A stretch of 64,000 nucleotides of DNA from the NCBI GenBank assembly GCA_034766995.1, contig CM068313.1:1050001-1114000 (forward strand). The letters are read 5' to 3'. The DNA is from Acanthacorydalis orientalis. Taxonomy: Eukaryota > Arthropoda > Insecta > Megaloptera > Corydalidae. The position numbers and the translations under genes are program-made. Below the pieces are notes generated by a model. That model ran no database searches, was not told the origin of the DNA, and saw only the letters and a list, made by a program, of their open reading frames with translations. Shown piece by piece: positions 34,773 through 48,745 of the stretch. Numbering within the stretch: position 1 is the stretch's first letter; each line of letters starts with the position of its first letter.

Positions 34773-35484
34773 AAAACTATATTCAGTATACACAGACAGA
34801 TATGTGGCTAGGAAAAAAATTTGCATGTGTGGCTCCGATTGTTCGATTTAAACATGTTTATTGTTTATTCGTTTCTTTTCAATGCGCCAATCCGGGAATT
34901 AAAATGTCAAAACAAAACCCGTATAACGTTTCGCTGACTTCAATGCGAAAACCGTTCCAAAAAGGTCGAGGATTTATTCGATTTCTATACAATTGTACCA
35001 GAGACGCGAAAGAAAAAAGACCGAACCTCCTGCGTACAGCTAGTGCAGTATATAATCTGTAGTGTGCCCTGAAACGAACAATCGCCGTCGAACGTGCCGT
35101 CAGCGCTGACAGCGACCGTGCAATTGTGTCAGGACCAGAAGTTCATTACTGATTTCATTGGGAACGAACTAGATATCCGATATAATCTATTACGTTTACG
35201 AAAAAAAAAACGAGGAATGAAAAAAAACAATCGTTAACGCCAGACCACGCGCTTCTCACGGTCTCGACGAGTCAATCGAGCGCAACAATGCTATATCTTG
35301 TCGATATTACATAAGCGTCGCTCTATCTAATATGAACGGTCAGTGCGAGATGGACTTATGCGCTATACCGTTTCGTCTTTCTTCTTCTACGGCATGAGAC
35401 GAATGTTAATTGTTTTAACCTCGGAAAATTAGTAATAATTATTTATAAATATGCACACATTAAATATATATATATATTTATATA

Positions 35485-35528
<44 letters not shown>

Positions 35529-36909
35529 TATATATAAACTTGTTTCCTGTTAGAAAAAATGTGTGCAGGACGGAGAGGTCTAGATTTCGATCGATAAATG
35601 TTTTTCAACTGATATACGCGTCCTTAATACACGACACGTAAAAACCGCAATTATTTTCGCACCGACCTAATGTTTATATAGACATGTGTTGACAACACCA
35701 CATCGATCAAATATCGATTGCCTTGAACAATCATCATAGTTGCGTTGCCGACTGTCAGACCAAACAATGAAAACACTAGCCAATGTAAATAACGTAATGT
35801 CGATTAAGTCATAATCTCTGATGCATTAAATATCTTAACCTCCAGAATAACGATCAAAACAAACATTTCTAAATGTTCTGACCGCACGTGCGGACAGACT
35901 CGATCAATGTCGCTCGGAATGTTTGAACATTTGGTTAGGCGGTCCATTGTCTGTATCGACGTTCGCGTCCGCGACGACACGATCGATTCTGGATCCCGGA
36001 AAGTGGACGAAAACGTGTAATCAGTCGGACTTTTCAAATTCGCTGCAAAACCGATCTTAAGAAAAATGTAAGAATGATATGTACGAACCTGCGACGAAAT
36101 TCCAACGAACCGGTCCCTAAGAAACACGAACGAATCCATTTTATTCGTTTTTAAACTCTGGACGGTTCTCCAAAACTGTGCAGTAACGAACGTCCTTTAA
36201 ATTTTAACTCACTGACCGGAAGGTTCAAGTCCGGTTAACAGAAAACTTATATTGATTAATCGAACAGCCGTCTTCCACATCACATGATTTCATGTCCGAA
36301 TACGAAAAAAACCGTTATGAAATTACACTTTTCAAATGAAATATGATTCATTATTGTGTTCTCGAACATCATCATTTTCAACAACTACACTGTCCATTCG
36401 GTAAACAAACGATCAGACAGAGATACAACTTCTTTAGCCGCGGCACAAATGTCAAAACTTCCACAACTAACACCGATTTACACAACACGGCTGCAGACAA
36501 ACGCGAAAAAACGGTATTGCATGCAATACAAAATGGAATATCTGTCAGAAATTTCGAAGAATTCTATTTAAATAGTATTAGTATCCTAAAACATTCACTG
36601 CAAGTCACAATCTAGTCGATAAAAATTATATTTTATTAATGAAAATAATATTTTTTATATAAAAATCATATTTTGGAAATGCTTTCTATCACGACTGATC
36701 CGAACTGATTGTTTTGTTTGTCAGAGCACCGCCGATCTGATATAAAGCAATCATACGTTCGGCGTTTCGTCTGTTGCGTAAACAGCACTCTTGATCGTTC
36801 TATACTAGATGATATAAGTGTTTCGGTAAGTAAGTCAATTATAGAGATTACTGAATTGAAGATTGAATTTCAGATGAGTTATAACAGTACGGGTTTGTAC
36901 TTGGTAGTT
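34773..36909. other. No gene recognised; TA-rich tract at ~35463-35536
   Basis: Unique AT-rich sequence. The longest frame, 111 codons on the minus strand at 35804-36139, starts with an ATG but shows no domain I recognise and no signal peptide. It may be chance. The frame at 36343-36615 is also unassigned. Confidence 0.35.
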
Positions 36910-37440
36910 CGGTCATATATGCAGATATATGATTTTCTTCCGTACAGTTAAGAAATCTCGTGTTAGTTGAAAGGAACATATCTCGACCCACAGTTCCCCG
37001 TGCGGGCGTACGATTTTTTCCCTTAGAGTTCAGACACCTTGTGTTACTTTACAGACCCATATCTCGGCACACAGTCCTCTGAGCGGACATGCGATTTTTT
37101 TCCTTACAGATTAGGCATCCTGAATTTTTTTAAAGGCATATATCTCTACACAGAATTCTCTGTGAGGACGAACGATTTTTTTTCTTAGAGTTCAGACATC
37201 CCGCGTTACTCTAAGGACACATATCTCGACAAATAGTCATCTGTGCGGACATACGATTTTTTTCCTGACAGTTCAGACATCCTGAGTGACTTTAAATGCA
37301 CATATCTCGACACAGAGTCCTCTGTGCAGACGAACGATTTTTTTCGTTACAGTTCAGACATCCTGTGTTACTCTAAGGACACACATCTCGACGCAGAGTC
37401 CTCTGTGCGCAGGTACGATATTTTCCTGTGTTCCGAGGGC
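36910..37440 (-). repeat. 81-bp satellite array F, ~6-7 units, inverted
   Basis: ACGATTTTTT motifs at 37011, 37092, 37173, 37254, 37335 and 37416 are exactly 81 bp apart. Each unit has TTCAGACATCCTGTGTTACT, CATATCTCGACACACAGTCC and TCTGTGCGGACG. On the minus strand this is the same A-tract/CGTACGTCC plus GTCGAGATATG order as the other arrays. Confidence 0.93.
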
Positions 37441-37861
37441 GACGTGATCGTCATCGAAACGAGCATTACGAACAATCAAATTCGATCGGTAACGATTTAT
37501 TGAACGATCTCGATCCGAGTACTGTTTCGATAAAAATTACAAATAACGTCGACCGAATCGCACGCGGTCGCTCGTAATCCGCGACGGCGACGGCGGCGGC
37601 GCGGCGTGCGCCCTCGTTTCAGGAACAACGAGCGCTCGAACAGTCGTGCAGGTGTTGTGCGGTGTCGTTCCGCCGCCCGAAACGTAATCATCGGCGATCA
37701 TCTATGATGTCAGCCGATTGATATGTCGAAACGTTTATTTATGACATTGAACTGTAATTGAACTCGCATAATGAACACCATGACGTGCGATCGAATCATT
37801 GCGGATGACGTTTTTATCTCGCTCGAAACAAATATACTATCTCGTTGGTGTATCCGTACGC

Positions 37862-37904
<43 letters not shown>

Positions 37905-38239
37905 CATATATGCATTCATTAGTTTTGCAATACCTCTAAAAGTTTTGTTGATATTCGTCTCTTAAGTGTTTTGTTTTTAAATTTTTGACAGAAGCTCATG
38001 AAAAAAAAACAAAACAAACACATATGAAAACATTCAGATCTGCCTTCAAATAACATCAGAGTAGCATATGGACCGAGGCATCTGGACATACACTGGCTTT
38101 GCATTATAGCAAGGGTGAGGGAAATGCGGCTCCCAAAGCTACTCTGTACGGCTCCCGATACAATATTTGGGTTTCATTTCAATTTCTTCTAAGTTTTTAT
38201 ATTAATAATCTATAGCAGTATAGTATGTACTGATATTAG

Positions 38240-38299
<60 letters not shown>

Positions 38300-38414
38300 C
38301 AGATAATGCGGCTAAAGAAGTTTCACTTCGAAAATTTCAATTTATTATGTTACTTTGATTTATTTTTTTAAAAAAATTTCTATATCAAAATCTTTTGGTC
38401 TTATTTTCTTGCAC

Positions 38415-38465
<51 letters not shown>

Positions 38466-38990
38466 GTCGCGTCCCCAGTGTGTCCTTGAAAGAACTCCTC
38501 ATTCCAGAATTCGAGGAATCGATTCGGCTTTATACTTCTTTAACAGACATCAGCTTCGGTGCGGCCGTCACCGAATGACGAAACGTCCAATCGGCAAAAT
38601 ATTTATACTGCCGTCCGTTTATGTTATTCCACTTCGATTCTATTTGTTGTTGTTGTTATGATCGTGTACAGTTTCGAAACGGAATACCGACAACAATATC
38701 AATAATTTTGCAATACGTCGTGTCGTGTTTATGCAGCGTTTTCCGTTTATATTTCTCGATCGTTGCGTAACGGCAATCAATAACAGACGTTTGTTGTGAT
38801 CTCGTTTTGTAAAAAAAAAGTGCAAGTGCGCATGCTCTGTACATTTCAACCGACGGCGAAGAAGTGTATCCCGTTCCTCGCGCGCGGCGTACCATTACAC
38901 GGATCCTTTTGTATTTTTCTTTTAATTTATAGAATTAAAATTTGGTAATATTTTCCGAGCCATCGACTAATACATGCTCAAACCTATAAC
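37441..38990. other. No gene recognised; TA tracts at ~37866, ~38247 and ~38418
   Basis: A CpG-rich piece at 37440-37700 has a GGCGACGGCGGCGGCGC stretch. The rest is AT-rich with three TA tracts of 35-50 bp. I see no supported gene. Confidence 0.4.
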
Positions 38991-38999
38991 CGAAATATT

Positions 39000-40958
39000 T
39001 ATGTAAAATATATCCGATTATCAAAGTTACAGGCATTTATTTCTGAAAATTTTATGACAATACTTTTTCGTTTAGTGTATATTATTAATAGTGCCTATAT
39101 ACTATGCAACTTTAATCACTTCAATAATTGCAAGTATCTAACTTACAGGATCATAATTGTTTACAATTGCAAAAATGAAACTAGTTTAAAAAAGAAAATG
39201 ATGTTTAATTAATTACTCAGAACGAATGTAATTGATTCAAGTCAAAAATCGTATTCCTGGTTCGAAAATGTAGATTGCACGAACGAGATTCATTTTTGAA
39301 AAATTTCATTTTCTGTCTCAAAACAAAAAGTGTAAACAAATCTAAACTGTGCGTAATTACCATTCGGGATATTTTTTTAAGAAAAAAAATATCTATTTAT
39401 AGGCTGATAATTTATAAAGCGGTACATTTATTAATCTGTTATTTAAAAATAATTTAACTGCGAATGCTGACTTAGTTGAAAACTGAAAATCGAAAAGAGC
39501 GCCGTTCCATAGCCAGCTATCGCTCTCTGATCGTTGAAAAGTTGATTTTTCTCAATAATACGTTAATGTTTTTGATAAAATAGAAATTCCGAGCCAGATT
39601 GATCGTTTTTGAAAAATCGTGATTTTTCATCAAAATTTGTATACTGTAGGTCGTGTGAAAATACAAAACGTTGAACTTTTTCATCAAAAACTAAGTATTT
39701 AGAGCGAATTGAATAGACCTGGGCAAAAAATTGTATTTCTAATCTAAAAATACGGGTTTTGTGAGCGAAATTCGTTTTTGAAGAATTTCATATCTTCCTT
39801 CAAGACACAAAAAGTGTAAAATAAATCGAATCCGTGTGTTTTTCACGTTGGATATTTTCGTGTGAGTCGGAAAATATCTATTTTATAATACAGTATCGGT
39901 TTGAAGGCGATAAAGATGTAGATTTTCGAGATAAAAATTATTTAATCGCAAATGATGATTTTTAGGCAAAAACCAAAATGGAAAAAAGTGCTGTTCTATA
40001 GAGAAATATCATTTTGTAATCAGTCGAAAGCGATTTTCTGTCGATACTCTGTTGTTCTTTATGATAAAATCGTAAATTCGAGCAGAAAAAATCACTTTTC
40101 AAAAATCATGATTTTTCATCGAAATTTGCATACTGTAGGTCGTGCGTTTTTTTCGGTCAAAAAATGAAAGTTGGAAATCGTGGACTTTTTCATCAAAAAC
40201 TAATTATTTAGAGGGAATTGAATAAATCTAGGCTCAAAAATTTATTTCTAATTCGAAAATATGGAATTTATGAACGAGATTCGTTTTTGAAGAATTTCTC
40301 CTTCTCTCCCGACGCACAAAAAGCGTAAACAAATCGAAACTATGCGTTATTATCATCTGAAATGTTTTTTTTAAGGAACAAAAATATCTATTTATAAGTT
40401 GCTGACAATTTATAAAGCGGTACATTTATTAATCTGTGATTAAAAAAATTATTTATCCTCAAATGGCGATTTGTTAGTTGAAAACTGAAAATCGAAAAGA
40501 GCGACGTTCCATAGCTAACTGTCGCTCTCCGATCGTTGGAAAGCTGATTTTTCTTAGTAATATGCTATTGTTTTTGATAAAATCGAGATTCCAAGCCAGT
40601 TTGAACGCTTTTGAAAAATCATGATTTTTCATCAAAATTTGCATACTGTAGGTCGTGCGTTTTTTTTGGCCAAAAAATGAAAGTTGAAAATATTAGAATC
40701 TTTCGCCATAAATCGATAACTTGGATCGAATGTAATTGATCTGGGCTAAAACTTACACACCCGATTCCGAAATACAGTTTTTACAGAAGATAATCTCTTT
40801 CAGAGAATTTTGTCTTCCTCTCAAAATATGACACGCTTGAAAAAATCTATAATACCCGTTATTGTTACCAAAAATATTTTATCGTGGCTGAAAAACCCTA
40901 ATTTATGTACATATAATGATTTGAAAACAGTAGGTTATCGAGTTTGAGATCGAAAAAT
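39000..40958 (+). repeat. ~510-bp satellite block 2, ~4 monomers
   Basis: Anchors of the TTTGCATACTG type lie at 39636, 40125 and 40638 (spacing 489 and 513 bp). A partial monomer is on the left, and a diverged tail on the right contains GTTACCAAAAATATTTTATC. From about 39730 to the end the block is nearly identical to 47522-48744 at a constant offset of 7792 bp. It passes directly into 81-bp units after GAGTTTGAGATC (40940-40951). Confidence 0.92.
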
Positions 40959-41510
40959 TCCTACGTCCTCTAGGATGGCCATGCAACTAGATATGGGGTT
41001 GTATTAGAGGGTAGAGTGTATGAAGTGTTTTAAAAAAATTCCTACGTCCTCTCGGAGGACGGTGGATCTAGATATGAGGTTGTATTATATCGTAGAATGT
41101 ATGAAGTGTGATAAAAAAATTCTTACGTCCTCTCGGATGACCATGCAACTAGATATGGGGTTGTATTATAGGGTAGAGTGTATGAAGTGTGTTAAAAAAA
41201 TTCCTACGTCCTCCGGGATGACCGTGGATCTAGATATGGGGTTGTATTATATGGTAGTGTATGAAGTGTGTTAAAAAAGTTCCTACGTCATCTCGGAGGA
41301 CCGATCACCTAGATATGGGGTTGTATTATAGGGTAGAGTGTATGAAGTCTGTTAAAAAAAATCCTACGTCCTCTCGGATGACCATGCATCTAGATATGGG
41401 GTTGTATTATATCGTAGAGTGTATGAAGTGAGTTAAAAAAATTCCTAAGTCCTCTCGCAGGACCGTGGATCTAGATATGGGGTTGTATTATAAGGCAGAA
41501 TGTTTGAAAA
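40955..41510 (+). repeat. 81-bp satellite array G, ~7 units
   Basis: The unit reads AAAAAAATTCCTACGTCCTC, TCGGATGACCATGCAACTAG, ATATGGGGTTGTATTATA and GGGTAGAGTGTATGAAGTG. It lines up without gaps with the next array's unit at AAAAAAAT, ACGTCC, AGATATGGG and AGTGT. The last unit (41460-41510) changes into the next type within about 50 bp. Confidence 0.93.
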
Positions 41511-44500
41511 AATCATACGTCCATACGAATGCCAGGATGTCAAGATATGGGCATCTAGATTGACACCCAGTGTCTATATTCTACAGAAAAAAATCACACG
41601 TCCATACGAGGGACAGGATGTCGAGATATGGGCATCTAGATGAACACCCAGTGTCTATACTCTACAGAAAAAAATCACACGTCCATACGAAGGACAGGAT
41701 GTCAAGATATGGGCATCTAGATGAACACCCAGTGTCTATACTCTACAGAAAAAAATCACACGTCCATACGAAGGACAGGATGTCAAGATATGGGCATCTA
41801 GATGAACACCCAGTGTCTATACTCTACAGAAAAAAATCACACGTCCATACGAAGGACAGGATGTCGAGATATGGGCATCTAGATGAACACCCAGTGTCTA
41901 TACTCTACAGAAAAAAATCACACGTCCATACGAAGGACAGGATGTCAAGATATGGGCATCTAGATGAACACCCAGTGTCTATACTCTACAGAAAAAAATC
42001 ACACGTCCATACGAAGGACAGGATGTCGAGATATGGGCATCTAGATGAACACCCAGTGTCTATACTCTACAGAAAAAAATCACACGTCCATACGAAGGAC
42101 AGGATGTCGAGATATGGGCATCTAGATGAACACCCAGTGTCTATACTCTACAGAAAAAAATCACACGTCCATACGAAGGACAGGATGTCGAGATATGGGC
42201 ATCTAGATGAACACCCAGTGTCTATACTCTACAGAAAAAAATCACACGTCCATACGAAGGACAGGATGTCAAGATATGGGCATCTAGATGAACACCCAGT
42301 GTCTATACTCTACAGAAAAAAATCACACGTCCATACGAAGGACAGGATGTCAAGATATGGGCATCTAGATGAACACCCAGTGTCTATACTCTACAGAAAA
42401 AAATCACACGTCCATACGAAGGACAGGATGTCAAGATATGGGCATCTAGATGAACACCCAGTGTCTATACTCTACAGAAAAAAATCACACGTCCATACGA
42501 AGGACAGGATGTCAAGATATGGGCATCTAGATGAACACCCAGTGTCTATACTCTACAGAAAAAAATCACACGTCCATACGAAGGACAGGATGTCGAGATA
42601 TGGGCATCTAGATGAACACCCAGTGTCTATACTCTACAGAAAAAAATCACACGTCCATACGAAGGACAGGATGTCAAGATATGGGCATCTAGATGAACAC
42701 CCAGTGTCTATACTCTACAGAAAAAAATCACACGTCCATACGAAGGACAGGATGTCGAGATATGGGCATCTAGATGAACACCCAGTGTCTATACTCTACA
42801 GAAAAAAATCACACGTCCATACGAAGGACAGGATGTCAAGATATGGGCATCTAGATGAACACCCAGTGTCTATACTCTACAGAAAAAAATCACACGTCCA
42901 TACGAAGGACAGGATGTCGAGATATGGGCATCTAGATGAACACCCAGTGTCTATACTCTACAGAAAAAAATCACACGTCCATACGAAGGACAGGATGTCA
43001 AGATATGGGCATCTAGATGAACACCCAGTGTCTATACTCTACAGAAAAAAATCACACGTCCATACGAAGGACAGGATGTCGAGATATGGGCATCTAGATG
43101 AACACCCAGTGTCTATACTCTACAGAAAAAAATCACACGTCCATACGAAGGACAGGATGTCGAGATATGGGCATCTAGATGAACACCCAGTGTCTATACT
43201 CTACAGAAAAAAATCACACGTCCATACGAAGGACAGGATGTCAAGATATGGGCATCTAGATGAACACCCAGTGTCTATACTCTACAGAAAAAAATCACAC
43301 GTCCATACGAAGGACAGGATGTCAAGATATGGGCATCTAGATGAACACCCAGTGTCTATACTCTACAGAAAAAAATCACACGTCCATACGAAGGACAGCA
43401 TGTCGAGATATGGGCATCTAGATGAACACCCAGTGTCTATACTCTACAGAAAAAAATCACACGTCCATACGAAGGACAGGATGTCAAGATATGGGCATCT
43501 AGATGAACACCCAGTGTCTATACTCTACAGAAAAAAATCACACGTCCATACGAAGGACAGGATGTCAAGATATGGGCATCTAGATGAACACCCAGTGTCT
43601 ATACTCTACAGAAAAAAATCACACGTCCATACGAAGGACAGGATGTCAAGATATGGGCATCTAGATGAACACCCAGTGTCTATACTCTACAGAAAAAAAT
43701 CACACGTCCATACGAAGGACAGCATGTCGAGATATGGGCATCTAGATGAACACCCAGTGTCTATACTCTACAGAAAAAAATCACACGTCCATACGAAGGA
43801 CAGGATGTCAAGATATGGGCATCTAGATGAACACCCAGTGTCTATACTCTACAGAAAAAAATCACACGTCCATACGAAGGACAGGATGTCAGGATATGGG
43901 CATCTAGATGAACACCCAGTGTCTATACTCTACAGAAAAAAATCACACGTCCATACGAAGGACAGGATGTCAAGATATGGGCATCTAGATGAACACCCAG
44001 TGTCTATACTCTACAGAAAAAAATCACACGTCCATACGAAGGACAGGATGTCAAGATATGGGCATCTAGATGAACACCCAGTGTCTATACTCTACAGAAA
44101 AAAATCACACGTCCATACGAAGGACAGGATGTCGAGATATGGGCATCTAGATGAACACCCAGTGTCTATACTCTACAGAAAAAAATCACACGTCCATACG
44201 AAGGACAGGATGTCGAGATATGGGCATCTAGATGAACACCCAGTGTCTATACTCTACAGAAAAAAATCACACGTCCATACGAAGGACAGGATGTCAAGAT
44301 ATGGGCATCTAGATGAACACCCAGTGTCTATACTCTACAGAAAAAAATCACACGTCCATACGAAGGACAGGATGTCAGGATATGGGCATCTAGATGAACA
44401 CCCAGTGTCTATACTCTACAGAAAAAAATCACACGTCCATACGAAGGACAGGATGTCAGGATATGGGCATCTAGATGAACACCCAGTGTCTATACTCTAC

Positions 44501-47085
44501 AGAAAAAAATCACACGTCCATACGAAGGACAGGATGTCGAGATATGGGCATCTAGATGAACACCCAGTGTCTATACTCTACAGAAAAAAATCACACGTCC
44601 ATACGAAGGACAGGATGTCAAGATATGGGCATCTAGATGAACACCCAGTGTCTATACTCTACAGAAAAAAATCACACGTCCATACGAAGGACAGGATGTC
44701 AAGATATGGGCATCTAGATGAACACCCAGTGTCTATACTCTACAGAAAAAAATCACACGTCCATACGAAGGACAGGATGTCGAGATATGGGCATCTAGAT
44801 GAACACCCAGTGTCTATACTCTACAGAAAAAAATCACACGTCCATACGAAGGACAGGATGTCAAGATATGGGCATCTAGATGAACACCCAGTGTCTATAC
44901 TCTACAGAAAAAAATCACACGTCCATACGAAGGACAGGATGTCGAGATATGGGCATCTAGATGAACACCCAGTGTCTATACTCTACAGAAAAAAATCACA
45001 CGTCCATACGAAGGACAGGATGTCAAGATATGGGCATCTAGATGAACACCCAGTGTCTATACTCTACAGAAAAAAATCACACGTCCATACGAAGGACAGG
45101 ATGTCGAGATATGGGCATCTAGATGAACACCCAGTGTCTATACTCTACAGAAAAAAATCACACGTCCATACGAAGGACAGGATGTCGAGATATGGGCATC
45201 TAGATGAACACCCAGTGTCTATACTCTACAGAAAAAAATCACACGTCCATACGAAGGACAGGATGTCAAGATATGGGCATCTAGATGAACACCCAGTGTC
45301 TATACTCTACAGAAAAAAATCACACGTCCATACGAAGGACAGGATGTCAAGATATGGGCATCTAGATGAACACCCAGTGTCTATACTCTACAGAAAAAAA
45401 TCACACGTCCATACGAAGGACAGGATGTCGAGATATGGGCATCTAGATGAACACCCAGTGTCTATACTCTACAGAAAAAAATCACACGTCCATACGAAGG
45501 ACAGGATGTCGAGATATGGGCATCTAGATGAACACCCAGTGTCTATACTCTACAGAAAAAAATCACACGTCCATACGAAGGACAGGATGTCAAGATATGG
45601 GCATCTAGATGAACACCCAGTGTCTATACTCTACAGAAAAAAATCACACGTCCATACGAAGGACAGGATGTCAAGATATGGGCATCTAGATGAACACCCA
45701 GTGTCTATACTCTACAGAAAAAAATCACACGTCCATACGAAGGACAGGATGTCAAGATATGGGCATCTAGATGAACACCCAGTGTCTATACTCTACAGAA
45801 AAAAATCACACGTCCATACGAAGGACAGGATGTCGAGATATGGGCATCTAGATGAACACCCAGTGTCTATACTCTACAGAAAAAAATCACACGTCCATAC
45901 GAAGGACAGGATGTCAAGATATGGGCATCTAGATGAACACCCAGTGTCTATACTCTACAGAAAAAAATCACACGTCCATACGAAGGACAGGATGTCAAGA
46001 TATGGGCATCTAGATGAACACCCAGTGTCTATACTCTACAGAAAAAAATCACACGTCCATACGAAGGACAGGATGTCGAGATATGGGCATCTAGATGAAC
46101 ACCCAGTGTCTATACTCTACAGAAAAAAATCACACGTCCATACGAAGGACAGGATGTCAAGATATGGGCATCTAGATGAACACCCAGTGTCTATACTCTA
46201 CAGAAAAAAATCACACGTCCATACGAAGGACAGGATGTCGAGATATGGGCATCTAGATGAACACCCAGTGTCTATACTCTACAGAAAAAAATCACACGTC
46301 CATACGAAGGACAGGATGTCAAGATATGGGCATCTAGATGAACACCCAGTGTCTATACTCTACAGAAAAAAATCACACGTCCATACGAAGGACAGGATGT
46401 CAAGATATGGGCATCTAGATGAACACCCAGTGTCTATACTCTACAGAAAAAAATCACACGTCCATACGAAGGACAGGATGTCGAGATATGGGCATCTAGA
46501 TGAACACCCAGTGTCTATACTCTACAGAAAAAAATCACACGTCCATACGAAGGACAGGATGTCAAGATATGGGCATCTAGATGAACACCCAGTGTCTATA
46601 CTCTACAGAAAAAAATCACACGTCCATACGAAGGACAGGATGTCGAGATATGGGCATCTAGATGAACACCCAGTGTCTATACTCTACAGAAAAAAATCAC
46701 ACGTCCATACGAAGGACAGGATGTCAAGATATGGGCATCTAGATGAACACCCAGTGTCTATACTCTACAGAAAAAAATCACACGTCCATACGAAGGACAG
46801 GATGTCAAGATATGGGCATCTAGATGAACACCCAGTGTCTATACTCTACAGAAAAAAATCACACGTCCATACGAAGGACAGGATGTCGAGATATGGGCAT
46901 CTAGATGAACACCCAGTGTCTATACTCTACAGAAAAAAATCACACGTCCATACGAAGGACAGGATGTCGAGATATGGGCATCTAGATGAACACCCAGTGT
47001 CTATACTCTACAGAAAAAAATCACACGTCCATACGAAGGACAGGATGTCGAGATATGGGCATCTAGATGAACACCCAGTGTTCAG
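41510..47085 (+). repeat. 81-bp satellite array D, ~69 nearly identical units
   Basis: The unit reads ACTCTACAGAAAAAAATCAC, ACGTCCATACGAAGGACAGG, ATGTC(A/G)AGATATGGGC and ATCTAGATGAACACCCAGTG. Across ~69 units I see almost no variation except A or G after GTC, a GTCAGG variant in three units (near 43890, 44374 and 44455), and AGCATG for AGGATG in two units. The G-to-A site sits in a CG dinucleotide, as expected from CpG decay spread by unequal exchange. One frame is free of stops for 1,854 codons (27 codons per unit), which follows from the period. The right end stops abruptly at CACCCAGTG and gives way to a duplicated CAGCCATTTGTTCAG before the next 510-bp block. Confidence 0.97.
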
Positions 47086-47114
47086 AGCCATTTGTTCAGC
47101 CATTTGTTCAGAGA

Positions 47115-48745
47115 TACGATTTTTACGTTTTTAAAAATTGTATTTCGAGTCGTAAAATACTTTTTTCATAACACAGTATCGGTTTGTCGGCGTTAAAGAT
47201 GCAGATTTTTGCGTTAAAAATTATTTAATCGCGAATGACGATTTTAGCCATTAACTAAATTGGAAATAAAGCGCCGTTCTGTACAGAAATATCGTTTTAT
47301 AATCAGTATAAAGCGAATTTCCTTCAACACTCTTCTGTTCCTTATGTTGAAATCGCGAATTCGAACGGAAAAAATCACTTTGGAAAAATCACGATTTTTC
47401 ATCGAAATTTGCATACTGTAGGTCGTGCGTTTTTTTGGACCAAAAAATGAAAGTTGGAAACGATGAACTTTTTCACCACGAATCGATTATTTAGAACGAA
47501 TGCAATCGATTCATGTCAAAAATTGTATTTCTAATCTAAAAATACGGGTTTTGTGAGCGAAATTCGTTTTTGAAGAATTTCATATCTTCCTTCAAGACAT
47601 AAAAAGTGCTAAATAAATCGAATCCGTATGTTTTTCTCCTCGGATATTTTCTTGTGAGTCGGAAAATACGTATTTTATAATACAGTATCGGTTTGACGGC
47701 GATAAAGATGTAGATTTTCGAGATAAAAAATATTTAATCGTGAATGACAATTTTTAGACAAAAACCAAAATGGAAAAAAGTGCTGTTCTATAGAGAAATA
47801 TCATTTGGTAATCAGTCGAAAGCGATTTTCTATCGATACTCTGTTGTTCTTTATGATAAAATCGTAAATTCGAGCAGAAAAAATCACTTTTCAAAAATCA
47901 TGATTTTTCATCGAAATTTGCATACTGTAGGTCGTGCGTTTTTTTTGGTCAAAAAATGAAAGTTGGAAATCGTGGACTTTTTCATCAAAAACTAATTATT
48001 TAGAGGGAATTGAATAAATCTAGGCTAAAAATTGTATTTCTAATTCGAAAATATGGAATTTATGAACGAGATTCGTTTTTGAAGAATTTCTCCTTCTCTC
48101 CCGACGCACAAAAACCCTAAACAAATCGAAACTATGCGTTATTATCATCTGAAATATTTTTTTTAAGGAACAAAAATATCTATTTATAAGTTGCTGACAA
48201 TTCATAAAGCGGTACATTTATTAATCTGCGATTAAAAAAATTATTTATCCGCAAATGGCGATTTGTTAGCCGAAAACTGAAAATCGAAAAGAGCGCCGTT
48301 CCATAGCTAACTGTCGCTCTCCGATCGTTGGAAAGCTGATTTTTCTTAATAATATGCTATTGTTTTTGATAAAATCGAGATTCCAAGCCAGTTTGAACGC
48401 TTTTGAAAAATCATGATTTTTCATCAAAATTTGCATACTGTAGGTCGTGCGTTTTTTTCGGTCAAAAAATGAAAGTTGAAAATGTTACAATTTTTCGACA
48501 TAAATCGATAACTTGGATCGAATGTAATCGATCTGGGCAAAAACTTACACTCCCGATTCCGAAATACAGCTTTTACAGAAGAGAATCTCTTTCAGAGAGT
48601 TTTGTCTATTCTCTCAAAATATGCAACGCTTGAAAAAATCTATAATATCCGTTATTGTTACCAAAAATATTTTATCGTGGCTGAAAACACCTAATTTATG
48701 TACATATAATTATTTGAAAACAGTAGGGTATCGAGTTTGAGATCA
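47115..48745 (+). repeat. ~510-bp satellite block 3, ~3 monomers
   Basis: Anchors at 47408, 47917 and 48430. The left part (about 47400-47520) is closest to the monomer at 19250-19390. From 47522 onward it is closest to 39730-40951. This indicates a mosaic joined near 47520. Confidence 0.92.

Noticed and set aside
35804..36139. 111-codon minus-strand gene
   Set aside because: No recognisable domain, no supporting neighbours, and ordinary length for chance in AT-rich DNA.
41570..47134. 1,854-codon open frame as a giant repeat protein gene
   Set aside because: It is entirely 81-bp satellite. The frame stays open because the period is a multiple of three and the units are nearly identical, and the related array at 8.7-14.3 kb carries stops in the matching frame.
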